64,000 bases of DNA from Dicaeum eximium (GCA_013396995.1 VWZP01010355.1:62001-126000), one strand, 5' to 3'. Counted from the first letter of the stretch, positions 46,903 through 57,813 are shown. Notes: generated by a model from the sequence alone, not told the origin. Numbers and translations: made by a program.

Positions 46903-47442
46903 TAGAGCCTGAATAGCTCAGGAGAGAAGGAGCAGCTGTGCAGAAGGCAAAGAAACTTCAGAGTAGCTTAGAGAGGAAATCCAGTGCCCCCCAAAAGGGA
47001 CAATCCCTCAGGCCAAGCAGACTGGCTGCAGGATTTCATTCCCTTCCTGAGGGATGACATCCTGGTCGCTGCTCTTTGACCAAACCTCTCCAGCATTTCT
47101 AGCAGCACCCCTGCTTTGGAAGGCCATGGGTGACTGTGAGTGAGTTCCTTATCCCAGCAGGAGAGGTCTTCTAGGCCAGTGCTTCTGTTTTTCACACTTG
47201 TAAAGGTTTTAAGTTGTTTCCCCAATTTACATGACAAATATACAATTTTTGGACACACTGAGCTGTATCCCCAGATTCCTCTTCTCTCAGGCTGAACGCA
47301 GCTGCATAGCTGCATCCCTGAGCCTGCTTCTCCCTGGGATTAAACAAAGAAATTTTCAGTAATGCACAGGTATCTCTCAGGTAGATGTTTTATTTTTCTT
47401 GCCACAGTGCCCAGGATTGTCCACAGGGGGAAGAAAAGGGGG
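46903..47442. other. unique sequence, nothing recognised
   Basis: Separates a CR1 from the first minisatellite. Confidence 0.4.
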
Positions 47443-47690
47443 AAGGGAAGTTTCAGGGAAGGGAAGTTTCAGGGAAGGGAAGTTTCAGGGAAGGGAAGTT
47501 TCAGGGAAGGGAAGTTTCAGGGAAGGGAAGTTTCAGGGAAGTTTCAGGGAAGGGAAGTTTCAGGGAAGGGAAGTTTCAGGGAAGTTTCAGGGAAGGGAAG
47601 GGAAGGGAAATTTCAGGGAAGTTTCAGGGAAGTTTCAGGGAAGTTTCAGGGAAGGGAAGGGAAGTTTCAGGGAAGGGAAGGGAGAAGACA
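47443..47690 (+). repeat. minisatellite, 16/11-bp unit
   Basis: The core GGGAAGTTTCA (11 bp) alternates with GGGAA spacers, giving 16-bp and 11-bp periods over about 250 bp. All three forward frames stay open across much of the array because the unit lacks stop codons; this does not indicate a gene. Confidence 0.95.
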
Positions 47691-48465
47691 GAAAAAAGAG
47701 AAGAGAGGAGAAAACAGAAGGTTCCTCACTGCAGGTGAGGCAGGTGCAGCTGGGTTTGGAAAGGCTCCCTGGACCTCAGCAGGAGGGTCAGAAAAGCAGG
47801 GGCTCAACCAGCTGCACTTGGCTTTGGCCTGGAGAGCAGGGAAGGAGCTCTGGAGCTGCGATAAGGGGTGAGGGCAGGTGGGATGTGGTGGCTCAGTGCT
47901 GTGCTCAGGTGTGACAGGTCTGGAGGAGCAGCCAGACCTCTCCTCCCAGGGCTCCACCTTCCACCATCCTATTTCTGTTCATATTTGCCTGGAGAAGAGC
48001 CCAGATAAATTCCTGGTAAGCTCTTAGGAAAGCTCTCCACATTAGGACTTGGAGACACTTGCACTGAGGGACATCCCACTTTTAGTGGCAGCGTTGGACA
48101 TAAGTGCCTGGGTCTGTGACAGCCCTGAGCTGCTGGGGATCTCACTGACCCCCCTGTTGAGGGTTGATACAAAATGCTCTGACTCTTCCTCACAAAAGGC
48201 AAAGAGCCTGACCCCTCCAAGAATCCATCCCTGCCTCCCATCCTGCTCACACAGCTCCAGGTTGGCTGTTGTAGATTCTCTTCCCCAATTAACAAATCCC
48301 TACTAGAGGTCTTGGCTCCTTTTCATCTTTTCATTTGGCTAAAAGGACAATAGCAAACTCTCCAAGGTCTCCTATCAAACCCTGGCTGATGCTGTATCTC
48401 CGTTTCCTTCCTCCATTGAACAGTGGTGAGATATATCCTGGATTTATACAGCCTCTCCCATATTC
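47691..48465. other. unique sequence, nothing recognised
   Basis: No recognised feature between the minisatellite and a CR1. Confidence 0.4.
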
Positions 48466-48790
48466 TCAGAATCATGGAATGAGTTAGGTTGGAAGGGACA
48501 TTAAAACCCATCCAGTGCCACCCCTGCCATGGGCAAGGACACCTTCCACTATCCCAGGTTGCTCCAAGCCCTGTCCAACCTGGCCTTGGACTCTGCCAGG
48601 GATCCAGGGGCAGCCACAGCTGCTCTGGGCACCCTGTGCCAGGGCCTCCTAACCCTCCCAGGGAACAATTCCTTCCCAATATCCCATCCATCCCTGCCCT
48701 CTGGCAGTGGGAAGCCATTCCCTGTGTCCTGTCCCTCCATCCCTGGTCCCCAGTCCCTCTCCAGCTCTCCTGGAGCTCCTTTAGGTTCTG
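48466..48790 (-). repeat. CR1 LINE fragment
   Basis: The tail is on the left (tctcagaatcatggaatgag). All blocks of the 331/7431 subfamily then follow in order, up to tggagctcctttagg. Confidence 0.93.
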
Positions 48791-49686
48791 GTGCTCCCCC
48801 AAAGGAGCAGAGTTGCAGCACCACCCCCTGCCAGCCTGGCAAGGAGACGTGTGCCATGTCCCCTCCAAGGCTCCCAGGGACAGCTCAGCTGGCTGGAGCA
48901 CAGCAAATTTGCTTCCCAGCTGAGGATTACAAAAGAGGTTTAGAAACATTTCTTCGGGAGTTTTTTTAAAGCTTTTGTATTCTGCTCCGATGGTTCTTCT
49001 CTCCAAGCAAAATGAGCTACCCCCCTCATCCCCCCCCAAAAAAAAGGAAGAAAAGGTCAAGCCAAGCCTGTGCTTGGATGAAATCCCTGGAAAAGCCAGG
49101 CTCCTTGTGCGGTTCAAATGCTGCACTTGCCTGACTAGGACACAGCCTCTCCTGCTGGGCTTTTGCATGGATTCAGGAGCTTAAACTGGATTTCCACCAA
49201 GGACAGGTACTCTGAGTCCCCGCTCAAGGAAGGGAGCATTTCACTGGGGCTGCAGACCAGGAGTAACCTCCTTTGCCTTAATTGCTTAATTCCTGCTCAG
49301 TGCAGGCAGGCAGCAGCAGGTGCGGGCTGGGAGCTGCTCCATTAACATTCCCTGGGCTTTCTGCAGCGGGCACAGACAGAGCAGGGCAGCGACAGTGTAA
49401 TTAAAGGGCCATTCATTCAAATGTTACATTTCCATCTCCTCGAGTGCTATCAGGAGCTCTGGCCAGGCACAGGATGCCAGTGCTTGATTAAATGTTCAGC
49501 TGTGACTGTCTGGCAGTGCCAAGCCTGGGAATGATCCTGGCCCAGCAGTTGGGTCCCAGCGTGTCCCAGTCAGTGCTGGGATGGCAACGATGTGGGAGCA
49601 GTCTCCTCAAACCAGGCACAGATGGGCAACTGGGGAGCTTGGAAAGGGAGTGTGTGTTCGGAGGGGGAAGTTTGAAATTATTTTCA
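48791..49686. other. unique sequence with possible regulatory block
   Basis: The part at 49390-49470 is AT-rich with homeodomain-like sites (gtaattaaag) in a GC-rich setting; see findings. Confidence 0.4.
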
Positions 49687-49825
49687 CAGACTCACAGAAT
49701 GTTTTGAGTTGGAAGGGACCTAAAGGACCATCAAGTCCAACTGTAAATGGCCCATGTAGGAATGGAACCCACTGTGGGTTATCAGCACCACGCTCTGACC
49801 AGCTGAGCCAATCCCAGTTCATCCA
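49687..49825 (-). mobile_element. tRNA-Ile-derived SINE with CR1-like tail (TguSINE1 type)
   Basis: Read on the minus strand, the head (about 49822-49752) is a tRNA-Ile-like sequence. It has an A box tggctcagctgg, an anticodon loop ctgataa with anticodon GAT, and a B box ggttccattcc with one change from consensus. The other half (about 49745-49687) is a CR1 3' end with gttggaagggacc on plus and a tail. This head-tail composition matches the songbird SINE TguSINE1, which CR1 machinery mobilises in trans. Confidence 0.82.
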
Positions 49826-49950
49826 TAGACAAATCTGCAGCTGGGCTCCATCCCTGGTGGAATCAGTGCTGTGAGAGCAGTCAGGATGGCAGCCTGAGCC
49901 AAGCTAGGATGAGCAGGGGGAGTGCCCCAGCTCTGCCCTGGCTCCCTGCC

Positions 49951-50287
49951 CATCCCAAGCTTTTGTGGGGATGGAGCCAGGTCATTCCATGTGCACAGGG
50001 TGTTCCAGTAGGGCCTGAGGGGGCTGATCAGGGTGCACAGCTATCAGCCATCCACATGGGCTCAGGGAGATCCCAAGCAGCTCAGTGGTGTCACTAGTGT
50101 CCAACCCTGCCACTACACAGTGGGATGTCCTTCAGTGCGGGGTGACCCTGAGACCCAATGGGGATAACCTCCCCAGAGCTCACCGGGGGTTTATGTGCTC
50201 ATCCCAGCCCTTGGTGGGGATGGAGACAGGGCATTCCCCCTGCGGGGTGTCCCAGTGAGGCCCCAGGGGGCTGAAAGGATCAAGGAG
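49951..50287 (+). repeat. tandem duplication, about 250-bp period
   Basis: The segment 49951-50038 (tttgtggggatggagccagg, gggcctgagggggctga) recurs at 50200-50287 (ttggtggggatggagacagg, ggccccagggggctga). The second unit is partial. Confidence 0.7.
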
Positions 50288-51361
50288 CATTAAGAGCAGG
50301 GCTTTGTCTCCCTTGCTGCCTCAGAATTATCTGCACCCCACAAGCCTGGCAAAGGGAGGGGGAACATTCCCCACCCTCCCCAGGGCACAGAGGGCTCTGG
50401 CCACCTTGACAGGTCCCTACAGCCCCTCCAGGATGGCTGCTGGCCCAGTTTCGCCTCTTCCAGAAGTGCCTGGTGGAATAACCATGGGCCATCAGTGTCC
50501 TGCTGGCATCAGGGTCTGGGTGCTGAAAACCAGTCTGGATTCCTCTGGAGAGGATCAGGTCATGTTCATGCTGGTGGGTGCAAGGTGATTTCTCATCTGT
50601 GGTGGCTCCTGCTCAGGGTCACATCAGTGTGGACACAGGGGGCACTGCCAGGGAATCTCCCCTGCTCTGAAATCAGACAGAGGCCTCAAAGCAAGAAAGC
50701 AGTGACAGTGTCAGGAGGCAGCGGAACTGCAGTTGTTGGTGTTTTCTTAAGGGAAAAAGACACTGTGGGAGTTCTTCTGCCCACAGAGTGTTTTCCCACC
50801 TCCAGGTTCCTTCCCAGGAATGCAGGCAATGACACATGGCTGCCTCGAGTCTCTGCTGCTCCAAGAGAAGGAGCTGGATTAACAGGAAGCACCCCCTCGG
50901 CTTCTCCCCTGCTGTCATCCGCAAGAGACATAATTCCTGCTTGGAAGGGGCAGGGGGGCAATGCTTGGTGCACTGCTGGAGATACTTGGGTGTGCGGGGA
51001 ATGGTCTCATGTAGGATCCAGCAGAAACCAGAGCGGACACAGCGGCCACTTCACAGCTTCAGCCACTCTGGGTGACAGCATCCCAGGAGGGGTCAGGATC
51101 CCTGGGAGTCATCTGGTGCCACCTCCCTGCTCCAGCAGGGCCATCCCAGAGCACGGGGCACAGCAGTGTGGGCACACAGCTCTGCAATATCCCCAGGGAG
51201 GAGACCCCACAGCCTCTCTGGGCTCTGCTCAGCGCTGGGCACTGCCCAGGACAGAAGTTCTGCCTCCTGTGCAGGGGCAGCTCCTGGGCTCAGCCCCTGC
51301 CCGTGGCTCTGGTGCCATTGCTGGGCCTGGAGCAGAGCCTGGGCCTGCTCTGCCCTCCCTG
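50288..51361. other. unique sequence, nothing recognised
   Basis: The 337-aa frame at 50495-51508 crosses this interval, but its end is translated minisatellite and it has no domain, so it is not called. Confidence 0.4.
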
Positions 51362-51539
51362 CACACAGGGACACACAGGGACAGCCAGGGACAGCCAGGG
51401 ACAGCCAGGGACACACAGGGACAGACAGGGACACCCAGGGACACACAGGGACACACAGGGACAGCCAGGGACACACAGGGACACACAGGGACAGACAGGG
51501 ACACATAGGGGCAGACAGGGACAGACAGGGACAGCCAGG
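51362..51539 (+). repeat. minisatellite, 10-bp unit
   Basis: About seventeen units of CAGGGACACA / CAGGGACAGC with a few variants, directly abutting the CR1 at 51541. Confidence 0.95.
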
Positions 51540-51540
51540 C

Positions 51541-51705
51541 CTGAGGGCCCCTCTCAGTGGGGCTCCTCTCCAGGCTGAGCAGCCCCAGCTCCCTCAGCCT
51601 TTCCTGGGCACGGAGATGCTCCAGGCCCTCCCTCAGCTCCACAGCCTTTAGGTACTGGAAGGGGCTCTGGGGTCTCCCAGAACACCCCCAGCTCTCCCAC
51701 CCTGG
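51541..51705 (-). repeat. CR1 LINE fragment
   Basis: ctctccaggctgagcagccc through cctttcctgggcacggagat to gggtctcccagaacaccccc: a CR1 block lying 5' of the usual tail region. Confidence 0.88.
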
Positions 51706-51973
51706 CTACATAGAGAGGAATAAGGAGACATGTCTAGGATTTCTATACACCACACAGACCTTGGGCCTGCCATGCCAGTCCTGCAACCCCACCAGGAAAG
51801 GGAAATTTTCCATTCCAGCTCCTCTAGGAATCAACGTGTGTACAGGCAATCCAGGGGAAAACATGACCTTGGTGACCTGAAGGGTGGAGATCAGGACACA
51901 GGTGAAGAATACAAGGAGCTTACAGGGTGGCAGAGAGAAGAGGAGCTGCTGGGGCCTGGGCACAGGATGATGA

Positions 51974-52176
51974 GCAGGGTGGGGAGGCCCTGGCACAGGG
52001 TGCCCAGAGAAGCTGTGGCTGCCCCTGGATCCCTGGCAGTGCCCAAGGCCAGGTTGGATGGGGCTTGGAGCAGCCTGGCACAGTGGAAGGTGTCCCTGCC
52101 CATGGCAGGGGTGGCACTGGATGAGCTTTAAGGTCCCTCCCAACCCAAAATAGTCTGTGATTCTGTGATTTTGTGA
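51974..52176 (+). repeat. CR1 LINE 3' end
   Basis: ccctggcacagggtgcccag to tgcccatggcaggggtgg and an ATTCTGTG-type tail. Confidence 0.93.
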
Positions 52177-52304
52177 CACTCTGCTCTTGATCTCCCTTTC
52201 CCTGCACACCCAACCTCCCTCCTCCCTGCCTGGCTGTTCACAAAGCTAGGAGAGGCCTCATTATGCTTAGAGCAAAAATGTTTTTCCCAATGCCCCGTTC
52301 AGCC

Positions 52305-52605
52305 TGCAGGAACTGGGAGCTGCAGGAACTGGGCACTGGGCACTGCAGGCACTGGGAGCTGCAGGAACTGGGCACTGGGTGCTGCAGGAACTGGGAGCTG
52401 CAGGAACTGGGAGCTGCAGGAACTGGGCACTGGGCACTGCAGGAACTGGGAGCTGCAGGAACTGGGCACTGGGCGCTGCAGGAACTGGGAGCTGCAGGAA
52501 CTGGGCACTGGGTGCTGCAGGAACTGGGAGCTGCAGGAACTGGGCACTGGGTGCTGCAGGAACTGGGAGACGCAGGAACTGGGCACTGGGCGCTGCAGGA
52601 ATCAG
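52305..52605 (+). repeat. minisatellite with 39-bp higher-order unit
   Basis: A 16-bp subunit (TGCAGGAACTGGGAGC) and a 23-bp subunit (TGCAGGAACTGGGCACTGGG plus GC/TGC) alternate to give a 39-bp higher-order repeat. As 39 is divisible by 3 and the unit has no stops, long repetitive frames run on both strands (for example 52267-52875 minus). These are a property of the repeat, not evidence of a protein. Confidence 0.95.
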
Positions 52606-53356
52606 GCCCATGGGATGCTCTCCTCTCCTGTTTCCCCAGTCCAGACACATCCCATTGATTGCAGCCCTGCCCCTCCTGCCACCACCACCACCACTTGTGA
52701 GAAATGCACAATGTGAGAAGTGCTCACAGTGCCCATGTGTTCCTTCCAAGAGCAAAGCTCTGCGCTGGCTCAGTGCTCCCAAACAAGCAGCAGAGCAGCA
52801 GTGGGCTGCAGGAGCCTGCAGCAGGCCTACAGCAAAGGCAGGCTTTGTGATGAATGCCAAGGGAAGGCTGAGCATGTTAAGCAGAGCTCTGGGTGGCCAC
52901 TCTTACATGTGTCCTTCTTTACAGGAGCTTGTAACGGGCAGTTGCCTTTTCCTGGTGTGAATTAAGGAAAAAAGACTTGATATTTAAAGGTTCTCATGGC
53001 ACCATCGTGTACTAGCTAGAGCTGCATTCTTTCAGCAAGGTCTGATAAAAATAATGAGCAGGTGACTCTCCTTGCAATTTCTTGAATTTATTTTCAATGT
53101 CCTTAACTGCTTCATTCCACAGAGTGCTAACAGCAGCACTCACCTGCTCCAGACAGGTGTATTTACAAAGATTTTCTTTGAGGACCAGATATCCCACAGA
53201 AATCCTCCAGGAATTAATCTGAACGGGCCAAACCCTCTTGGTTTGTGTCACTGGGACACAACTCACGTAGTGAAGCCAGAGCTCAGCTGAAGAAAGTTCA
53301 GCCCCAGATTCCAGGCTGTGCCTGGATTTCCTCAAACTCCACATTAACAAATAGGG
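52606..53356. other. unique sequence, nothing recognised
   Basis: Between the 39-bp minisatellite and a CR1; a short CCA run at about 52680. Confidence 0.4.
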
Positions 53357-53550
53357 TCTGGAGCCCCAGGAGAGGCTGAGGGAGCTGGAAAGGGGCTGAG
53401 CCTGCAGAAAAGGAGGCTCAGGGGGGACCTTGTGGCTCTGCACAACTCCTGCCAGGAGGGGACAGCCGAGGGGGTCGGGCTCTGCTGCCAGGGAACAGGG
53501 ACAGGAGGAGAGGGAACGGCCTCAGGCTGGGCCAGGGGGGCTCAGGTTGG
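53357..53550 (+). repeat. CR1 LINE, part left of gap and element F
   Basis: gtctggagccccaggagagg through gggaacagggacaggaggag to gggctcaggttgg, where the sequence enters a gap. Confidence 0.9.
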
Positions 53551-53591
53551 NNNNNNNNNNNNNNNNNNNNNNNNNNNNNNNNNNNNNNNNN
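53551..53591. other. assembly gap (41 N)
   Basis: Hides the end of the CR1 segment and the left part of element F copy 2; the size is probably not real. Confidence 0.99.
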
Positions 53592-53796
53592 AAAAAAAAA
53601 AAAGCAAGCAAGCAAGAAGCGAGCAAAGCCGAGGCAGCCAGCAAAGCAGCCAAGCGAAAGTAAGAAAAATCAGCCGGGGCAGCGTCCTGCCGAGAGAGCG
53701 AGAGATGGGGGGGGGCAGCGGAGGGGAAACCCGCCACCCTAGACAAAACAAATTCCACAGAATGATTGGGATAGGAGACACCGTCAGCCTAGGACA
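53592..53796 (+). mobile_element. ERV-like element F, copy 2 (left part in gap)
   Basis: After an A run next to the gap, 53604-53796 matches 4836-5028 with about 6 differences in 193 bp and no indel, including the nine-G run. It ends at the same cctaggaca edge. CR1 sequence resumes at once (ctaaggaaggactgg), so the element sits inside the CR1. Confidence 0.75.
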
Positions 53797-53917
53797 CTAA
53801 GGAAGGACTGGAGGTGGCACTCAGTGCTCTGGGCTGCTGACAAGGTGGGCATGGGGCACAGCTGGGACTCGACAGGCTGGGAGGGCTTTTCCAACCTCAG
53901 GGATTCTGGGATTCCAG
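53797..53917 (+). repeat. CR1 LINE 3' end right of element F
   Basis: aaggaaggactggaggtggc through the ggcttttccaacctcaggga block to gggattccagg. Confidence 0.9.
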
Positions 53918-54477
53918 GAAAATGTCTGTGAGCAGCCAACACACTGAGCCCATCAAGGAGGAAAAGGCCAATGCCAGAGACATCTGAGGGGTTTATTTGG
54001 GAAAAAATGCCTTGGTTTTAAAGCCTGGGTTTTCAGCAGCAATTTGATGTGGATTCATAAAATATCACCTTGTAGGTGACAAAGCCAGAGAACCTCCACC
54101 TCCATCCTTCTCTTTCTAGGTCCATGACCAACAACTCAGCCTGACAACTGCATGGCTTCCAGACCCCATCTCTGCTCTTGTGCCATGGCAGTGTCTGACA
54201 CAAGCCCTCAGCCACTGTCAGTGTCCCACTGCTCTGCCTCCAGTGTACCTGGGACCTTCCTATTGTTCTTAAAGGGATCAGGTATCACCCAATTTGTTCC
54301 ACTGACCTCGGCCTGAGTCATCCTCTCCAGAAACCCCACAGCTCTTCTCAGCAGGGTTAATTCCACCTCTACCCCACAGCCTTGATTGCACATCAGGTCA
54401 TGTCCCCACATTCACTGACAGCTGCTCCCAAGAAGGGACAGCTCCTCCCGAGGGCAGCTCCTGATTCTGCCCTGGGA
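53918..54477. other. unique sequence, nothing recognised
   Basis: No repeat or exon model. Confidence 0.4.
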
Positions 54478-54742
54478 CAGGAACAGGAGCCAGGGAATGG
54501 CTGGAGCTGGGCCAGGGCAGGCTCAGGCTGGAGATCAGGGAAAGGTTCTTCCCCCAGAGGGTGCTGGCACTGCCCAGGCTCCCCAGGGAATGGGCACGGC
54601 CCCGAGGCTGCCAGAGCTCCAGGAGCGTTTGGACAGCGCTGCCAGGGATGGACAGGGTGGGGTTGGTGGGGTGTCTGGGCAGGGACAGGAGTGGGGCTGG
54701 GTGATCCCTGTGGGTCCCTCCCAGTTTAGGGCATTCCGGGGT
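54478..54742 (+). repeat. CR1 LINE 3' end, second subfamily
   Basis: gggaatggctggagctgggc through ggttcttcccccagagggtg to tttagggcattccgg. Confidence 0.93.
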
Positions 54743-56001
54743 TCTCCTTATAGAACTGTTTTTTGTCAAGTCTGGCATTTTCTGGCATATTTCCCTCTAT
54801 TCGGGAGAGGAGGATTAACAGGATCACTTTTAGAACCTACTTTTACGTGCTTGCACAGAGAAGGAAGATGTGCAGATTTTGATGGATAAATCCGGTTTTT
54901 CTTTCCTATTTACCCAGAATACCAAGGTTTTTCTGTTTCTCCTGTGAAAGACTAGGCAACTTGAGAGTTTATTTTTTTTTAAGTCCTCATTTTGGATTAA
55001 TTTTTTAAATTAAAAATAATCAAATTTTTTCAGAGATTTTTCCAAATGCCCTTGAATTTTATAGATTTTTTTTCCTTCTGCCCTCTTTCCCTCTTTCCTC
55101 CCCTGCTCCTGAGCCCTGCTAAAGATAAAGCCACGTCCCAGTAGCCATAAATATCCACAAATTTAACTCCAAGCTGTTTGAACTATTTGTAGGACTCCTG
55201 TTGACTCTGCTGATGGCAGCAGCCAGGGGCCTTGAGCAGGAAATGAACAGCCTGCGAGCACCACACACCAGCTGGGGAGCAGCTTCTGCAGGAGCCTGGG
55301 GAAGTCCTGAGTCCATCTGGGATGCCAAGGCCAGACCATAAAAGCTTCCTGCCTGGAGCCCATCCTGGCTGCTGCTCAGCCCCACCCCTTGCCAACGAAC
55401 TCCTTGCTCCTTCTTGCATCCGGCAGTCCCCCAAGGGCAGGAGGTGGGGACTGGACCTGCGTTTGCAAATTTGGTTCAATTAATATTGGGTTAATTAGCT
55501 TGAAACACAAAAAATCGAGGGGTTTTCCATCATTTTGTGGAATTTCAATGAATTCCCAGTGGCACAGTTTGCCCACAACTCTGTGAACTCCTGGAAGGCA
55601 CCTGGGGTGGTGCAATCAGTGCTTTCCTCCCCTGGATTGCCCAGTGACCACCCCATGACTGCCCCAGCTCAACCCAGTGCCAGGGAAAACCCTCCCAGTG
55701 CTTGCAGCATCAGGACTGGGGTTTGAGGTCCCCCAGGAGAGCAGCACAGCCCAGCAGAGGACACATCCCACAGCTCCTCGTGTCCACTCCAGACTGACCG
55801 CTGCTCTCAGCCCCACCAGGTTCCCCCTGTGCTCCTGAGCTGCCCAGGCCCAACCTGCCCATGTCTGACAAACAGTGCTGGGGGTCACTCCAGTGTTCCC
55901 TGGTTTTGACTCTTCCTGCAGCTCCCAGCTCCTGTCCAAGGGGCCCAAAGCCAGGGGTTCTGTGTCCCTTGCCCTCTGCCTTTAGGCCTTCTGATGGTCA
56001 G
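54743..56001. other. unique sequence, AT-rich in part
   Basis: 54960-55080 is T/A-rich. No gene recognised. 55997-56001 (GTCAG) is the left target duplication of LTR G. Confidence 0.4.
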
Positions 56002-56306
56002 TGTCGCCTTGTTATCTAGCCTTCTGATGTTTTCATTTTAGATGGAGTCTTCTCACGCTAGGCTTTTGTAAATAAGCCTCTGTTGTTCTAACTGAATCTG
56101 CTTTGTTTACATATTTCTATCATAGATAATTTTGTGAATGATTGAATTTATAACCAATGTGGTTGAAGAGGTGGTAACTTCACCTTCCAATCACACTTCT
56201 TTTACAGAGTTCTATAAATACTAGAACTCACAATAAACTACGCCTTCTTTTGTCCTGAGATTCATCTCGTGTCCTTTTCGTCTGTGTTGCTCGTGTTATA
56301 GTGACA
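56002..56306 (+). mobile_element. solo LTR G
   Basis: A 305-bp LTR with ends TGTCGC and GTGACA and a perfect 5-bp duplication GTCAG (55997-56001 and 56307-56311). TATAAA at 56213-56218 and AATAAA at 56233-56238 are closely spaced, as in LTR D. No internal sequence remains. Confidence 0.85.
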
Positions 56307-56814
56307 GTCAGCTCTCCAGAGTTTCAAGCCTTGCTCTCCACACCAACCTCCCCCAAACGTTTTAGGTGAGCTGCATGTGACATCACGTGACCAGTGCCTG
56401 GAACTGCCCCAAACCTGTTCCTGCTGTGTGCTCTGGGTGACCTCCCATGGGCTGTTTATTCCCTGAGGCAGCTGATCTCTCCTCTCCTCCTGCTCAGGAT
56501 GTCCCACCTGGTCAGATTCAGGGTGCAGGATGGATTGGTAGGGCAGGGCTGACACCTCGCAAAGCGGGGGAGTCCAGCAAGGAAAAGCAGGATGCTCTCC
56601 CAGCTGGGAATCCGGGCTCATGAGGTTTCCCTGAGTGGCAGAATGGAAAATCTAGATATCTGACCCACTGCTGGTAGAATTAATAGCAGCAGGTATTGTT
56701 GTAATATATTTCTGGATCCAGGTGTGATAGAAACCTTCAGTCAGTGGGGGGAACAGAGACCCTCCCCTGCTGGGAGCTGTGGGATTGGGAATCCTCTAAT
56801 GGGAGAAGGGTTAT
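56307..56814. other. unique sequence, nothing recognised
   Basis: Between LTR G and a CR1; no feature recognised. Confidence 0.4.
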
Positions 56815-56990
56815 GAGGCCCTGGCACAGAGCAGCTGTGGCTGCCACATGATCCCTGGAAGTGTCCAAGGCCAGGCTGGACAGGGCTTGGAGCAGCCTGG
56901 GACAGTGGAAGATGTCCCTGCCCATGGCAGGGGTGGCACTGGATGGACTTTAAGGTCCCTTCCCATTCAAACTTTTCTCTGAATCTGTAA
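56815..56990 (+). repeat. CR1 LINE 3' end
   Basis: atccctggaagtgtccaagg through tgcccatggcaggggtgg to a decayed tail. Confidence 0.92.
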
Positions 56991-57666
56991 AATTAAAAAA
57001 CCCACAAACCTGGAGAGCCCAGAGCAACTTCTCACCTCCCCGCACTCCACTGGACCAAGGAAACTGCTCTGCCATGGAAAGATCATCGGCTGTTGCAGAT
57101 ACATTAAGTCCCTTAATCCCTTAAATGTCTCCAGGCTTTATCTCGAGATGACATCTTATAAATTTGTTCTGTTTGGATCCTCACTAAGCTGCTCTTGGGC
57201 AGTGCCAGGGGTGGGCGATCCTGCAGGTGAGAGGCAGATGCCCAGTGTGACAAATGGCCAGTTCCTGTGACCCAAGAGGATGTGGCTGTGGCACTGAACA
57301 ACCCCCTAGACAGCCCATGAACAGCATAGAGCCCTGGAACACACTTTGTTTGCCTGCTGTGATGTGTGATTGTGGTAAGTGTAGAGAGTCTGCAGCCCCA
57401 GATTAGATTAAGATTATTTGTAAAGGCTTTTCCTTTACATATGTTTGCCCTTGTGCTGCACAGCTGTGGGCAAAGCCTCTCTGAGCTGCTAATCCCCTGC
57501 ACAGCTGTGCAGGCTGCTGTGCTGCTCCTGCCAGGCTGGGCAGCCCGGGCAGTTCAGAGTCTCTTCCTTCCTGCATTTAAACTCCAGCAGAGTCTCCTGC
57601 TGAGCCTCCAGCCTTGGTCCCCTTCCATGGGCTTGGATTCCAGATGTGCCCCAGGTGCCTTGGGGC
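56991..57666. other. unique sequence, nothing recognised
   Basis: No repeat or exon model between two CR1s. Confidence 0.4.
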
Positions 57667-57784
57667 TCTTCCCCCAGAGGGTGCTGGGTGGTTGGGCATG
57701 GCCCTGTGGCTGCCAGAACTCCAGCACACGAAAGGATGCACAGGGTGGGATCCTATGGGTCCCTTGAGCTCAGGATATTCCGTG
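57667..57784 (+). repeat. CR1 LINE 3' end, second subfamily, internally deleted
   Basis: tcttcccccagagggtgctg and ctcaggatattccgtgac flank a shortened middle. Confidence 0.85.
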
Positions 57785-57813
57785 ACTGCCTAAATTCCTT
57801 TCGGAGTCAGGTT

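Noticed and set aside
47362..47914. Three overlapping glycine/lysine-rich repetitive frames
   Set aside because: All are readings of the 16/11-bp minisatellite.
48323..49168. 281-aa minus-strand open frame
   Set aside because: Its middle is a CR1 3' region read through, not LINE ORF2 and not a host gene.
49752..49822. Functional tRNA-Ile gene
   Set aside because: The tRNA-like part is joined to a CR1 tail, has a changed B box and mismatched stems, so it is a SINE head.
50495..51508. 337-aa plus-strand open frame
   Set aside because: Its C-terminal third is the translated 10-bp minisatellite and it has no recognisable domain or splice context.
51362..51539. CRISPR-like spaced repeats
   Set aside because: The repeats are head to tail with no unique spacers, and the organism is a vertebrate.
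52267..52875. 202-aa minus-strand repetitive frame
   Set aside because: Translation of the 39-bp minisatellite; open on both strands, so not evidence of coding.
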